Part shown: positions 25,308 to 34,792 of the stretch, piece by piece
Layout: each line of letters starts with the position of its first letter
Numbering within the stretch: position 1 is the stretch's first letter
Assembly: GCA_036004665.1 (NCBI GenBank)
Contig: DASYRG010000048.1
Location: 36,118 to 100,117 of the forward strand
Length of the DNA: 64,000 nt
From: JACQGZ01 sp036004665
Lineage (GTDB): Bacteria; Sysuimicrobiota; Sysuimicrobiia; Sysuimicrobiales; Humicultoraceae
Reading direction: 5' to 3'
Made by a program: the position numbers and the translations under genes
The notes under the pieces: model-generated
Seen by the model: the letters and a program-made list of their open reading frames with translations, nothing else
The model's database searches: none
Told to the model about the DNA's origin: nothing

Positions 25308-27088
25308 CTCCCATCACGCGTTCCATCCGATTTAAGCTCATCGCCACCTACATGGCTCTGGCGGCGCTGTCGCTCGCCGTGGTCACAGCGGTGGTGGTCT
25401 GGGGCCTGCAACGGTCCTACGTCGTCATCTACAAGTACGTCGCCCTCTCTCAGGCGCGCCTCATCTCGACCATGATCGCCGAGTACATTCGTGAAGAGCC
25501 AATGCCGATTGCGGAGATCGATCAGATGGCGCAGCGCTTCAAGTGGCGCCCCGACGTTACGATCGCGGTGCTCGATCCTCGCGGACGCCGGCCCGGTGCT
25601 GCCCTCGACCAGCCGGTCGACCCTGAGGTGGCCGCCGCGATCTCCGGATCGGAGCGCAGCTATCACGTCCGGATCGACTCGTCCACCGGACAAGGTCGGA
25701 TCTTCGCCGCGGCGGGGGTGGGGAAACCGCAGCCGGCGGCGATCGTGCAGGTCTCCGTGCCCTCCCACTGGGTGAGGCGGCAACTCCAGGACCTGCTCCC
25801 CTGGCTGGGAGCCGCGCTGGCCCTCGGGCTCGCGGCGGCCGCCCTGGTGGGGGGACGGATGGCCCGCAGCCTCACCGCGCCAATCGAGACGCTCACCCGT
25901 GCGGCCGAACGGATGCGGGAGGGAGATCTGGACGAGTCGGTGGTGATCCGCAGCCGCGACGAGATCGGCCGGCTGGGCGAGGCCTTCAGCGCCATGGCGG
26001 GACGGCTGCGGGAGACGATCCGCGGGCTGCGGGAGGAACGGCATACACTCGAGGCCATCCTCACTGGCATGGTGGACGCGGTCGTCGCGCTCGACCACGA
26101 GGGGCGGGTGATGATGATCAACCGGGCGGCGGAAGAGTTCCTCGGCGTACGCCGCGAGACGGTGATCGGCTTCCCCGCCGCGGAGGTGCTGCCGGCGGCG
26201 TTCTGGGCAGTCGTCCAAGAGGCGATCGCCCAGCGGCGGGTCGTCGCCGCCGAACTCCCCGCGGCGGAGGGTGAGGCGCTGGTGGAAATCCGCTGCGCGC
26301 CTATCGGCGGAAACGGCGACGACGGCGGCATCGTGGCCGTCCTGCGCGACGTCACCGAACTGCGGCGAACCGAACGGCTGCGGAGGGAACTCACGGCCAA
26401 TGTCTCCCATGAACTCCGCACGCCCCTGACCTCCATCAAGGGGTTCGCCGAGACGCTCCTGAGCGGCGCCATCGCCGACCCGGCGTCCAGCCGGCATTTC
26501 CTCGAGATCATCGACGCGGAGGCGGACCGACTGGTCAAACTGGTCGACGACCTGATGGACCTCAGCCGCTGGGAGTCGCGCGGCGCCTCGCTCGAACTGG
26601 CTCCCGTCGACCTGCCCGCGCTTATTGCCGAGACGATGGCGCACCTCCGCCCGCTGGCTGGGGCGCGCCACCTGACCGTCGCCAGCGGTGACGGAAGAGC
26701 GGTCGTACTGGGGGATCGCGATCGTCTGGCCCAGGTGCTGACCAATCTGATCGACAATGCCATCAAGTTCACCGGGGAGCGCGGCAATGTGGAGGTCGGC
26801 TGGGCGGAAGCCGACGGCAGCGTCGTCATTACCGTCCGCGACGACGGGCGCGGGATTCCCGCCCAGGACGTGCCCCACGTGTTCGATCGTTTCTACAAGG
26901 CCGGACGAACGCGATCCGGCTCCGGCGGCAGCGGGCTGGGCCTCGCCATCAGCCGTCACATCGTCCAGGCGCACGGCGGTCAGATCGGCGTCCGCAGCAG
27001 TGAGGGGATCGGCACCACCCTTACCGTCACCCTACCGAAAGCGGAAAATGGGAACGGTCTCGGCGAAGTCATGAGGATGCGGGGGTGA
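25304..27088 (+). CDS. PhoR-like sensor histidine kinase
   Basis: A 594-residue membrane kinase. Helices at about 11-34 and 164-184 flank a sensor region of about 130 residues. HAMP follows (185-240), then a PAS domain (245-355), the dimerisation domain with His369 in NVSHELRTPLTS, and the ATPase domain with NLIDNAIKF, DDGRGIP and GSGLGLAI. It should phosphorylate the regulator encoded just before it, and it overlaps pckG at its 3' end. The signal cannot be read from sequence; phosphate and carbon status are both possible. Confidence 0.93.
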   Translation: MTPITRSIRFKLIATYMALAALSLAVVTAVVVWGLQRSYVVIYKYVALSQARLISTMIAEYIREEPMPIAEIDQMAQRFKWRPDVTIAVLDPRGRRPGAALDQPVDPEVAAAISGSERSYHVRIDSSTGQGRIFAAAGVGKPQPAAIVQVSVPSHWVRRQLQDLLPWLGAALALGLAAAALVGGRMARSLTAPIETLTRAAERMREGDLDESVVIRSRDEIGRLGEAFSAMAGRLRETIRGLREERHTLEAILTGMVDAVVALDHEGRVMMINRAAEEFLGVRRETVIGFPAAEVLPAAFWAVVQEAIAQRRVVAAELPAAEGEALVEIRCAPIGGNGDDGGIVAVLRDVTELRRTERLRRELTANVSHELRTPLTSIKGFAETLLSGAIADPASSRHFLEIIDAEADRLVKLVDDLMDLSRWESRGASLELAPVDLPALIAETMAHLRPLAGARHLTVASGDGRAVVLGDRDRLAQVLTNLIDNAIKFTGERGNVEVGWAEADGSVVITVRDDGRGIPAQDVPHVFDRFYKAGRTRSGSGGSGLGLAISRHIVQAHGGQIGVRSSEGIGTTLTVTLPKAENGNGLGEVMRMRG

Positions 27089-28848
27089 TCTCAGCGGTGC
27101 ATCCCCGCAAGGCGGTGGAGGCCTGGGTCGATGAGGCCGCCCGCCTCTGCCGCCCCGACCAGGTCGTCTGGTACGGTGGGACGCCCGAAGAGTACGAACG
27201 GCTCGTGGCCATGATGCTCGGGGACGGGACCCTGCTCGCCCTGAACCCCCACCGCTATCCCGACTGCCACCTCCATCGGAGCGATCCCTCCGACGTGGCG
27301 CGCACCGAGCACCTCACCTTCGTCTGCACCCCGCGGCAGGCGGACGCCGGCCCCAACAACAACTGGATGTCCCCGGCCGACGCCAAGGAGCGGGTGGGCG
27401 CACTCTTCCGCGACTCCATGCGCGGGAGGACGATGTACGTCATCCCCTACCTGATGGGTCCGGCAGGATCGCGCTTCACCCGCGTGGGGGTCATGGTCAC
27501 CGACAGCCCCTACGTGACGGTGAGCATGCACATCATGACCCGCGTCGGTCCGGCCGCCCTCGACCACATGCGCGGCGCCGACGACTTCGTCGCCGGCCTG
27601 CACTCGCTGGGCGACCTCTCCCCGGACCGCCGCTTCGTCCTGCACTTCCCCGACGAACGGCTGATCTGGTCCATCGGCTCCGGCTACGGCGGCAACGCCT
27701 TGCTCTCCAAGAAGTGCCATGCGCTGCGCATCGCGTCCTGGCAGGCGCGGCAGGAGGGCTGGCTGGCCGAGCACATGTTGATCCTTGGCCTGGAAGATCC
27801 CTCGGGAGAGGTGACCTATCTGGCGGCGGCGCTGCCCAGCGCCTCAGGGAAGACAAACCTGGCCATGCTCGTCTCCGCCCTGCCAGGCTACCGCGTCTGG
27901 ACGGTGGGCGACGACATCGCCTGGATTCACCTCGACGGAGACGGGGGCTTTCGCGCGGTAAACCCCGAGACCGGCTCCTTTGGCGTGGTTCCCAACACCA
28001 ACTACAAGACGAATCCCAGCGCGATGGAGATGATCAGCCGCGAGACACTCTATACGAACGTGGCGCTCACCCCCGACGGTGAGCCGTGGTGGGAAGGGCT
28101 GAGCCAGACGCCGCCCCCTGGCTTGATCAACTGGCAGGGCGCCCCGTGGAATCCCGCCAGCGGACCCGCCGCCCAACCGAACTCCCGCTTCACGGCCTAT
28201 CTGCGGAACTGCCCGACGATCTCTCCGAGGTGGCAGGACCCCGAGGGGGTGCCGATCTCCGCCTTCCTCTTCGGCTCCCGCCGTACCCAGGTCGTCCCGT
28301 TGGTCTTCGAGGCGTTCACCTGGCGGCAGGGGGTCTACCTGGCCGCGTCAATGGGGACGGAGACCACCGCCGCGATCAGCGGACAGACCGGCGTGCTGCG
28401 ACGGGACCCCATGGCGATGCTGCCCTTCTGCGGCTACCACATGGGCGACTACTTCGCGTACTGGTTGGCGCTGGAACGGCGGGTGCCCGCCCCCCCGAAG
28501 ATCTTCCGCATCAACTGGTTCCGCCGCGACGTCTCCGGACGGTTCCTCTGGCCGGGCTACGGCGAGAACGTGCGCGTCCTCAAGTGGATCGTCGAGCGGA
28601 TCAAGGGCCGCGCCGGCGCGGTGGAGACACCCGTGGGCATGATGCCGCGTCCGGACGACCTCGACTTGGAGGGACTCTCGGTGTCCCGTCAGGATCTCGA
28701 CGCGGCCCTCTCTTTTGACCGCAACGGCTGGCTGCGGGGCATCGACGATCAGCGCGCCCTCTTCGAGCGGTTCGGCGACCGGGTCCCGGCGGGGATCTGG
28801 GACGAACTCGAGCAGATGACCCGCCGTCTGCAGCAACATTCCACCTAG
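27085..28848 (+). CDS. pckG: Phosphoenolpyruvate carboxykinase (GTP)
   Basis: A 587-residue GTP-type PEPCK converting oxaloacetate and GTP to PEP. Diagnostic segments are NNNWMSP, SGYGGNALLSKKCHALRIAS, EHMLILGLEDP, GDDIAWIH, FGVVPNTNYKTNP and FLFGSRR. The P-loop reads LPSASGKTN near residues 250-258: the reactive cysteine of PSACGKTN in most GTP-type enzymes is serine. GTG 27085 overlaps the histidine kinase stop, so gluconeogenesis may be under the two-component pair. Confidence 0.95.
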   Translation: MISAVHPRKAVEAWVDEAARLCRPDQVVWYGGTPEEYERLVAMMLGDGTLLALNPHRYPDCHLHRSDPSDVARTEHLTFVCTPRQADAGPNNNWMSPADAKERVGALFRDSMRGRTMYVIPYLMGPAGSRFTRVGVMVTDSPYVTVSMHIMTRVGPAALDHMRGADDFVAGLHSLGDLSPDRRFVLHFPDERLIWSIGSGYGGNALLSKKCHALRIASWQARQEGWLAEHMLILGLEDPSGEVTYLAAALPSASGKTNLAMLVSALPGYRVWTVGDDIAWIHLDGDGGFRAVNPETGSFGVVPNTNYKTNPSAMEMISRETLYTNVALTPDGEPWWEGLSQTPPPGLINWQGAPWNPASGPAAQPNSRFTAYLRNCPTISPRWQDPEGVPISAFLFGSRRTQVVPLVFEAFTWRQGVYLAASMGTETTAAISGQTGVLRRDPMAMLPFCGYHMGDYFAYWLALERRVPAPPKIFRINWFRRDVSGRFLWPGYGENVRVLKWIVERIKGRAGAVETPVGMMPRPDDLDLEGLSVSRQDLDAALSFDRNGWLRGIDDQRALFERFGDRVPAGIWDELEQMTRRLQQHST

Positions 28849-28849
28849 A

Positions 28850-28917
28850 GGCAGAGACCCGGCACCTTCGCAAACCGAACGGCAGGATAGGGTTTTCTCA
28901 GGTGCCGGGCCTCTGCC
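28850..28917. terminator. Large inverted repeat after pckG
   Basis: Arms GGCAGAGACCCGGCACCT (28850-28867) and AGGTGCCGGGCCTCTGCC (28900-28917) pair over 18 bp with one mismatch, leaving a 32-base loop. It begins 2 bases after the pckG stop. There is no U-tract, so it may act as a processing or stabilising hairpin rather than a canonical terminator. Confidence 0.5.
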
Positions 28918-28973
28918 CCCACGCGTACTCTTCGCAGACGGCGGGTCATCCGTGCGCGTATCTGTGTGTGCGA

Positions 28974-29041
28974 GGGTGAGGGCCAGACCCGACGAAAACC
29001 GTGATCCAGTAGTTCGGTTTTCGGAGGGTCCGGCCTCACCC
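28974..29041. terminator. Bidirectional hairpin between pckG and livF
   Basis: A long imperfect stem is formed by GGGTGAGGGCCAGACCC and CGAAAACCG on one side, and CGGTTTTCG and GGGTCCGGCCTCACCC on the other (28974-29041). It abuts the livF stop codon and separates two convergent operons, the place where a bidirectional terminator is expected. Confidence 0.55.
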
Positions 29042-29751
<710 letters not shown>

Positions 29752-29752
<1 letters not shown>

Positions 29753-30537
29753 CAGGCCCCGATCTCCGCGGCCCCGCGCTGGGTTCCCAGGTAGGCTTCG
29801 ATGACCCTCGGGTCGCTCCGCACCTGGTCGGCGCTCCCCTCGGCGATCTTCTCTCCGAAGTCAAGCACGGTGATGCGCTCGGAGATGCCCATGACCACGC
29901 GCATGTTGTGCTCGATCAGCAGAATGGTGATGTTCAGTTCGTCACGCAGGCGCCGGATGAACGCCATCGTGTCCAGAGACTCCCGCGGGTTCATCCCGGC
30001 GGTGGGTTCATCCAGCAGCAGGAGGGCCGGCCGGCTGGCCAGGGCGCGGGCGATTTCCAGGCGGCGCTGCTCGCCGTAGGGCAGGTTCTTGGCCAGGTAG
30101 TCGCCCTTGCCGCGCAATTCCACGAAGCGCAGCAGCCGCCGCGCCTCCTCATGCGCCGCTGCCTCTTCTCGACGCGTCCCGGGGCTGCCCACGATCGCGC
30201 CGATCCACGAGGCGCGCAGGTGAGGGTGCATGCCCACCAGGATGTTCTCCAGGCAGGTCATCGTGGCGAAGAGTCGGATGTTCTGGTAGGTGCGGGCGAT
30301 CCCCATATGGGTGATCCGGTCGGGGGTCAGGCCGTCGAGCGGCTCCTCCTGAAAGGTGATCGTCCCTTCCTCGGCGCGATAGAAGCCGGTGACGCAGTTG
30401 AAGAAGGTCGTCTTACCCGCGCCGTTGGGGCCGATGATACTGTGGATGGAACGCTCCTCGACCTCCAGATCGAGGGCGCTGATTGCCACCAGGCCGCCGA
30501 AGCGCTTCGTCAGCCTCCGCGAGGTGAGGATGGCCAT
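29752..30537 (-). CDS. livG: Branched-chain amino acid ABC transporter ATP-binding protein LivG
   Basis: A 261-residue ATPase starting at ATG 30537, which overlaps the livM stop. Walker A is GPNGAGKT (36-43). The signature is the LivG variant LPYGEQRRLEIARAL and Walker B is LLLLDEPTAGMNP; the C-terminus VIEAYLG is LivG-like. The open frame continues upstream to 31599, but that part lies inside livM and is a shadow. Confidence 0.95.
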
Positions 30538-32237
30538 CAAGACCCCCCGCCTTCCACCCCGGCCGGCGCCTCCCCGGGCGCCGCCTCGACCGGAGGGACG
30601 AGCGGGATATCGACCCGCTCCTCGTGGAGTTCCCGCTGCTGGGCTGCGGCCGGCCAGAGTCCCTCCGGGCGAAGCTGCATCATGAGGATCAGGACCGCCC
30701 CGTAGACCAGGAAGCGGAAATCGGTGAACTCCCGCAGCAACTCGGGCAGGCCGACCAGGAACAGCGACCCGACGATGACCCCCGGCAGGCTGCCTATCCC
30801 GCCGACGATGATGAGGGCCAGGACGTTGATCGAGATCAACAGAGAGAAACTGTGCGGAAAGATCGAGCCCAGCATGACGGCGAAGATCGCCCCGCCCATG
30901 CCGGCGAAGGCGCCCCCGATCCCGTAGGCCAGCAGTTTTACATTGACGAGGTTGATGCCCATGGCCTCGGCGACGTCCTCGTCTTCCCGCAGCGCCATCC
31001 AGGCGCGCCCCAAACGGGAGTCGCGCAAGCGGAAGGCGACGAAGGCGATGAAGGCCGAGGCGATCAGTGTCAGGTAGTACAACTGCTGTGGGCCCGCGAA
31101 CTCGAAGCCACCGAGCGTGGGTTTGGGGATCCCCAGAACGCCCTGCGAGCCGCCGAACCAGGGGCGCAGGGCATCCGACAGAAAGAGCAGGCGGATGATC
31201 TCTCCGAAGCCGAGCGTGGCGATGGCCAGATAGTCGCCGCGGATGCGCAGAATCGGCATGCCGAAGAGAATCCCGGCGATAAGCGAGACGACCAGGGCAA
31301 TAGGCACCGTCGCCCAGAAGGAGAGATGAGCGATGGCGTGTTCGCCCGTCGAGGTGAGAAGACCCACCGTGTAAGCGCCAATGGCAAAGAACGCCACGAA
31401 GCCCAGATCCAGCAGCCCGGCGAAGCCGACCTCCAGATTCAGCCCCAGGCCCATCAAGATGTAGAGGCCGACCAGGACCAGGACCTGCGAAACAAATAAC
31501 CCCCCCGCGACGGGCAGCAGCAGCGCGACAACGATCGCCAGGGCGACGGCCACCAGGCTGATGGCGCGACGCTGGCGGGGAGGCCGGTGCGCTGTCCACG
31601 CACGGACTCCTCCGCGGCGCCCGCGCAGAAGTGCCGATGTGCCGGCGGCCACCGCAAAGACAATCAAGGCTCCCCGCGGCGGGAGTCCATCCTCCGTGAA
31701 GATCAGGCGGCGGATGGCGGTGCGGATCACCCCTTCCTGGAGGATGATTTGCAGCAGTTCCTGGAACAGCCCTACGGCCAGGGCCGACGTCACTCCCACC
31801 GCCAGCGGCCGCGCGATCACGGCTGGCAGTAGCGCGGCGGCGGCCCCGATCGCCCCGGCTGTAGCGGTGGCCGCGACCACGAGTGGAATTCCGGCGACTC
31901 CCCGGCCGAACGACAGGAACGCAAAGAGCTCGGGAGTGGCGCTGACAAACATCGCTCGCAGGTTGGCGGCCGAACCGACAGCGATGAACGCTGACGCCAC
32001 GAGACCCGTGGTCACACCGGCGACAAGCCCGCGCAGCAGCGCGGCGCTTCCCCAGACCTTGCCCTGCCGCGCCGCCCGGGAGCCGGACCCGAGGGCGATC
32101 AGCAGCAGGAGGAGATGGCCAAGCGAGATGACACCGACGATGATCTGACGCGCCGCAAACGCCTCCACCATCCCCACCAGGGAGAGAAACACGCCGATCG
32201 CTCCCCAGATCAGGCCGGTGCGCAGCGCGCCGCTCAT
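30537..32237 (-). CDS. livM: Branched-chain amino acid ABC permease LivM with extended N-terminus
   Basis: A 566-residue permease. The LivM domain occupies about residues 235-540 (GLNLEVGFAGLLDLGFVAFFAIGAY, GDYLAIATLGFGEIIR, GSLPGVIVGS). The first about 230 residues form extra hydrophobic helices and are not part of usual LivM of about 300-430 residues. A polar Glu/Pro-rich tail follows. ATG overlap junctions with livH and livG support co-translation. The extra region could be a fused accessory membrane domain. Confidence 0.92.
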   Translation of the reverse strand: MSGALRTGLIWGAIGVFLSLVGMVEAFAARQIIVGVISLGHLLLLLIALGSGSRAARQGKVWGSAALLRGLVAGVTTGLVASAFIAVGSAANLRAMFVSATPELFAFLSFGRGVAGIPLVVAATATAGAIGAAAALLPAVIARPLAVGVTSALAVGLFQELLQIILQEGVIRTAIRRLIFTEDGLPPRGALIVFAVAAGTSALLRGRRGGVRAWTAHRPPRQRRAISLVAVALAIVVALLLPVAGGLFVSQVLVLVGLYILMGLGLNLEVGFAGLLDLGFVAFFAIGAYTVGLLTSTGEHAIAHLSFWATVPIALVVSLIAGILFGMPILRIRGDYLAIATLGFGEIIRLLFLSDALRPWFGGSQGVLGIPKPTLGGFEFAGPQQLYYLTLIASAFIAFVAFRLRDSRLGRAWMALREDEDVAEAMGINLVNVKLLAYGIGGAFAGMGGAIFAVMLGSIFPHSFSLLISINVLALIIVGGIGSLPGVIVGSLFLVGLPELLREFTDFRFLVYGAVLILMMQLRPEGLWPAAAQQRELHEERVDIPLVPPVEAAPGEAPAGVEGGGS

Positions 32238-33331
32238 GCTTTCTTGGTGGCCAGCCGCTCGCCTAGGATCCCCGACGGCCGGAAGATCAGCACCATCACC
32301 AGCATTGTGAACGCGATGACGTCTTTCAGCTGGTAGGGCGCCGGGATGCCCGCCGGGTACACGCCGGGGATCGTGAGCCCTTCTAGGAAGAGGGTGGGGC
32401 CCACCGACTCAAAGAGCCCTAGGAAGAGGCCCCCGACCATGGCCCCGGGGATGTTGCCGATGCCTCCCAGGACCGCCGCGGTAAATGCCTTGATGCCGGG
32501 GAGAAAGCCCATGAAGAAGTGGACCTGCGGGAAGACCAGCGCGTAGAGCACCCCCGCGGCTCCGGCGGCGGCCGCCCCCACACCGAAGGTGATGACGATG
32601 ATGCGGTCGACGTCGATGCCCATCATCGCCGCGACCTCCATGTCCTCTGAGACGGCCCGCATGGCTGTGCCGGTCTTCGTGCGCTGGACGAAGAGGTAGA
32701 GGGCCAGCATCATCAGGACCGCGGCGACAATCACCACCGCCTGGGTGCGGAGGATACCAATCCCGGCGAGGACCCACTCCCCTCTCAGGACGTTCACGGT
32801 AGGGTAGGCTTGGAAGCCGGAGCCGAAGAGGCCGCGAAACGTGTATTGCAGGAAGAATGAGGCGCCGATCGCCGCGATCAGCGGGACGAGACGGGGCGTC
32901 CGCCGCAGGGGCCGGTAGGCGATGCGCTCCACCAGCACCGCGATCAGGGTGGAAGTGAGCATCGCCACGCCCAAGACGACCAGCATGCTGATGACCGGAT
33001 GACGGTTGAGGAACCCGCCGGCGGTCAAAGCCGCCGCGGCGAAGTACGCAGTGTACGCCCCGCTCATGAAGATCTCGCCGTGGGCGAAATTGATCATGCG
33101 CAGGATCCCGTACACCATCGTGTAGCCCAGGGCGATCAACGCGTAGACGCTCCCCTGGGAGAGACCGAAGACGACGAAGTCGATCCAGACCTCGCCAGAG
33201 TACTTTCCTTGTCTCAATGTACCGAAGCTGCCGTAGAGGATGACGGCGATGACGACGATGCGGACCGCCCAAAGGAAGATGTCAATAATCGGGACCCGCC
33301 GCAGCCAGCTGCGTTGCATGCGCGCCTCCAA
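32234..33331 (-). CDS. livH: Branched-chain amino acid ABC permease LivH
   Basis: A 365-residue permease with LivH motifs: GLSQGSVYALIALGYTMVYGI, INFAHGEIFMSGAY, AVSEDMEVAAMMGID and GGIGNIPGAMVGGL. About 60 residues precede the first core helix. It lies downstream of livK, from which it is separated by a perfect hairpin, and overlaps livM by 4 bases. Confidence 0.95.
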   Translation of the reverse strand: MEARMQRSWLRRVPIIDIFLWAVRIVVIAVILYGSFGTLRQGKYSGEVWIDFVVFGLSQGSVYALIALGYTMVYGILRMINFAHGEIFMSGAYTAYFAAAALTAGGFLNRHPVISMLVVLGVAMLTSTLIAVLVERIAYRPLRRTPRLVPLIAAIGASFFLQYTFRGLFGSGFQAYPTVNVLRGEWVLAGIGILRTQAVVIVAAVLMMLALYLFVQRTKTGTAMRAVSEDMEVAAMMGIDVDRIIVITFGVGAAAAGAAGVLYALVFPQVHFFMGFLPGIKAFTAAVLGGIGNIPGAMVGGLFLGLFESVGPTLFLEGLTIPGVYPAGIPAPYQLKDVIAFTMLVMVLIFRPSGILGERLATKKA

Positions 33332-33338
33332 CTAAGAA

Positions 33339-33374
33339 GGGGATGAGCCGAAGATCGTGCCCCGGCTCATCCCC
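33339..33374 (-). promoter_or_regulatory. Perfect 12-bp hairpin between livK and livH
   Basis: GGGGATGAGCCG (33339-33350) and CGGCTCATCCCC (33363-33374) pair perfectly across a 12-base loop. Located 27 bp after the livK stop and 8 bp before livH, it probably stabilises livK mRNA or partly terminates transcription, so that the binding protein is made in excess over the membrane components. It has no U-tract on the coding strand. Confidence 0.6.
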
Positions 33375-33401
33375 CAGGCAAACCCCAGGCCGTGAGGCCC
33401 C

Positions 33402-34667
33402 TTACGGGTAGATCTTCTTCGGGTTCGTTCCCGGGTTCCACTTCGCCGGGTCAACCGAGATGGTCTGGTAGACGGCGATCTTCGGGTCGGCACAGTCGCC
33501 GAACTCGTTACAGGTCAGCGTCCCGGTCAACCCCTTGAAGGCCTTCGTCGCAAAGAGGGCGTCCCGGAGCGCCTTCCGGCCGATGTAGGTGTTGCCCGCC
33601 GCATCCTTCTTCGCCACTTTGCGGATGGCCGCGAAGATGATGTTGGCGGCGTCGTACGCATGCGGGTGGAACGCCGAGATCGGCTTCTCCTTGTACTTCT
33701 TCTGGTGCTTGTCCAGGAACACCTTATAGCCCGGGCCAAGGGCCTCGGGGGAGAGGTCGGGGCTGGAGTTGTACATCCCGATCGCTGCCTCACCGGCTGC
33801 CTTCTGGAAGTCGGGCGAGAAGGTGCCGTCCGCCGACATCAGCTTGACGCTGCCCAACCCCGAAACCTCCTTCGCCTGGCGCGCGATGAAACCGCCCGCG
33901 GCGATGAACACCGGGAAGTAGATCAGCTCGGGCTTGCCGGCCGCGATCTTGGTCAGGACCGGCCGCATGTCGGTGTCCGTCGGCGAGATCGCCTCGCGGG
34001 AGGTGATCGAGCCGGCACCGTTCAGCCGGGTGAAGACGTCTGCGAAGACGTTGGCGAGACCCTCAGCATAGGGGCTGCCGTCGTGGATCGTCGCCGCCTT
34101 CTTCAGTTTCAGGACGTTGGTCACAAACGTAGCCGCCACCTTGCCCTGCACACTGTCGTTGTGGGCGGTGCGCAGGTAGCCGCCGTAGTCCGGCCCGCGG
34201 TCGGGCGCGGTCAGGACAGGGGCCGTGTTGGAGGGCGAGACGGTGACGATCCCGGCCTTCCAGAGGATCGGCGCGCCCGGACGGGCCTCGCTGGAACAGG
34301 TAGACCCGATCGCGGCGACGATGGCCTTGTTGGCCGCCAGTTTGGTCGCGGCGGTGGTCCCGCCCTCCGCGTTGCAGCCGGAGTCCTCGCCGATCAACCG
34401 GATAGGATGGCCGACCAGCGTCCCCTTGGCGTCGTCGATGGCGATCTCGATGCCCCGCCGGCTGTCCACGCCCAGACTGGCATCGGGACCAGAGATAACC
34501 AGCCAGTAGGCAATGGTGATCGGCTGGCCCTTGTTGATCTTGACGACGCCGATCTGGTCTGTGACCGGGCCCATCGTTTGCGCTGCCGGCGCGCCGGGCA
34601 CGAAGTAGCTCCCCCCGGCCAGAAGCAGCGCGACGAACAGTGCCAATAGCAGTCGCACGTGCCTCAT
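33402..34667 (-). CDS. livK: Branched-chain amino acid ABC transporter substrate-binding protein LivK
   Basis: A 421-residue exported binding protein. ATG 34667 gives the signal peptide MRHVRLLLALFVALLLAGG and is preceded by GGGGGAGA; the frame opens 35 codons earlier without family support. Peripla_BP_6 features include ITIAYWLVISGPDASLGVDSRRG, SRRGIEIAIDDA and IHDGSPYAEGLANVF. Two Cys near the C-terminus (TCNEFGDC) may form a disulfide. It is the first gene of the liv operon. Confidence 0.93.
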   Translation of the reverse strand: MRHVRLLLALFVALLLAGGSYFVPGAPAAQTMGPVTDQIGVVKINKGQPITIAYWLVISGPDASLGVDSRRGIEIAIDDAKGTLVGHPIRLIGEDSGCNAEGGTTAATKLAANKAIVAAIGSTCSSEARPGAPILWKAGIVTVSPSNTAPVLTAPDRGPDYGGYLRTAHNDSVQGKVAATFVTNVLKLKKAATIHDGSPYAEGLANVFADVFTRLNGAGSITSREAISPTDTDMRPVLTKIAAGKPELIYFPVFIAAGGFIARQAKEVSGLGSVKLMSADGTFSPDFQKAAGEAAIGMYNSSPDLSPEALGPGYKVFLDKHQKKYKEKPISAFHPHAYDAANIIFAAIRKVAKKDAAGNTYIGRKALRDALFATKAFKGLTGTLTCNEFGDCADPKIAVYQTISVDPAKWNPGTNPKKIYP

Positions 34668-34744
34668 GCCATTCTCTCCCCCCTTTGCGCTCCCATCACG
34701 GGAAGACGATATCTCCAGCCTTTCGGTTGTCTTCTGCTGGTTGC

Positions 34745-34772
34745 CAGGTAGGGTTCTTCGCCTCCCTGTCAA
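34745..34772 (-). promoter_or_regulatory. Possible livK promoter
   Basis: A perfect TTGACA (34767-34772, minus strand) is followed after 16 bases by TACCTG (34745-34750), a weak -10. It lies 78 bases before the livK start in the only non-coding gap upstream of the liv operon. Confidence 0.4.
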
Positions 34773-34792
34773 TTCCTTCAGTCGTGGAGCCC

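Noticed and set aside
30538..31599. Extension of the LivG frame upstream into livM
   Set aside because: The extra residues are low-complexity and out of frame with LivM; LivG has a proper start at 30537 in an ATGA overlap.
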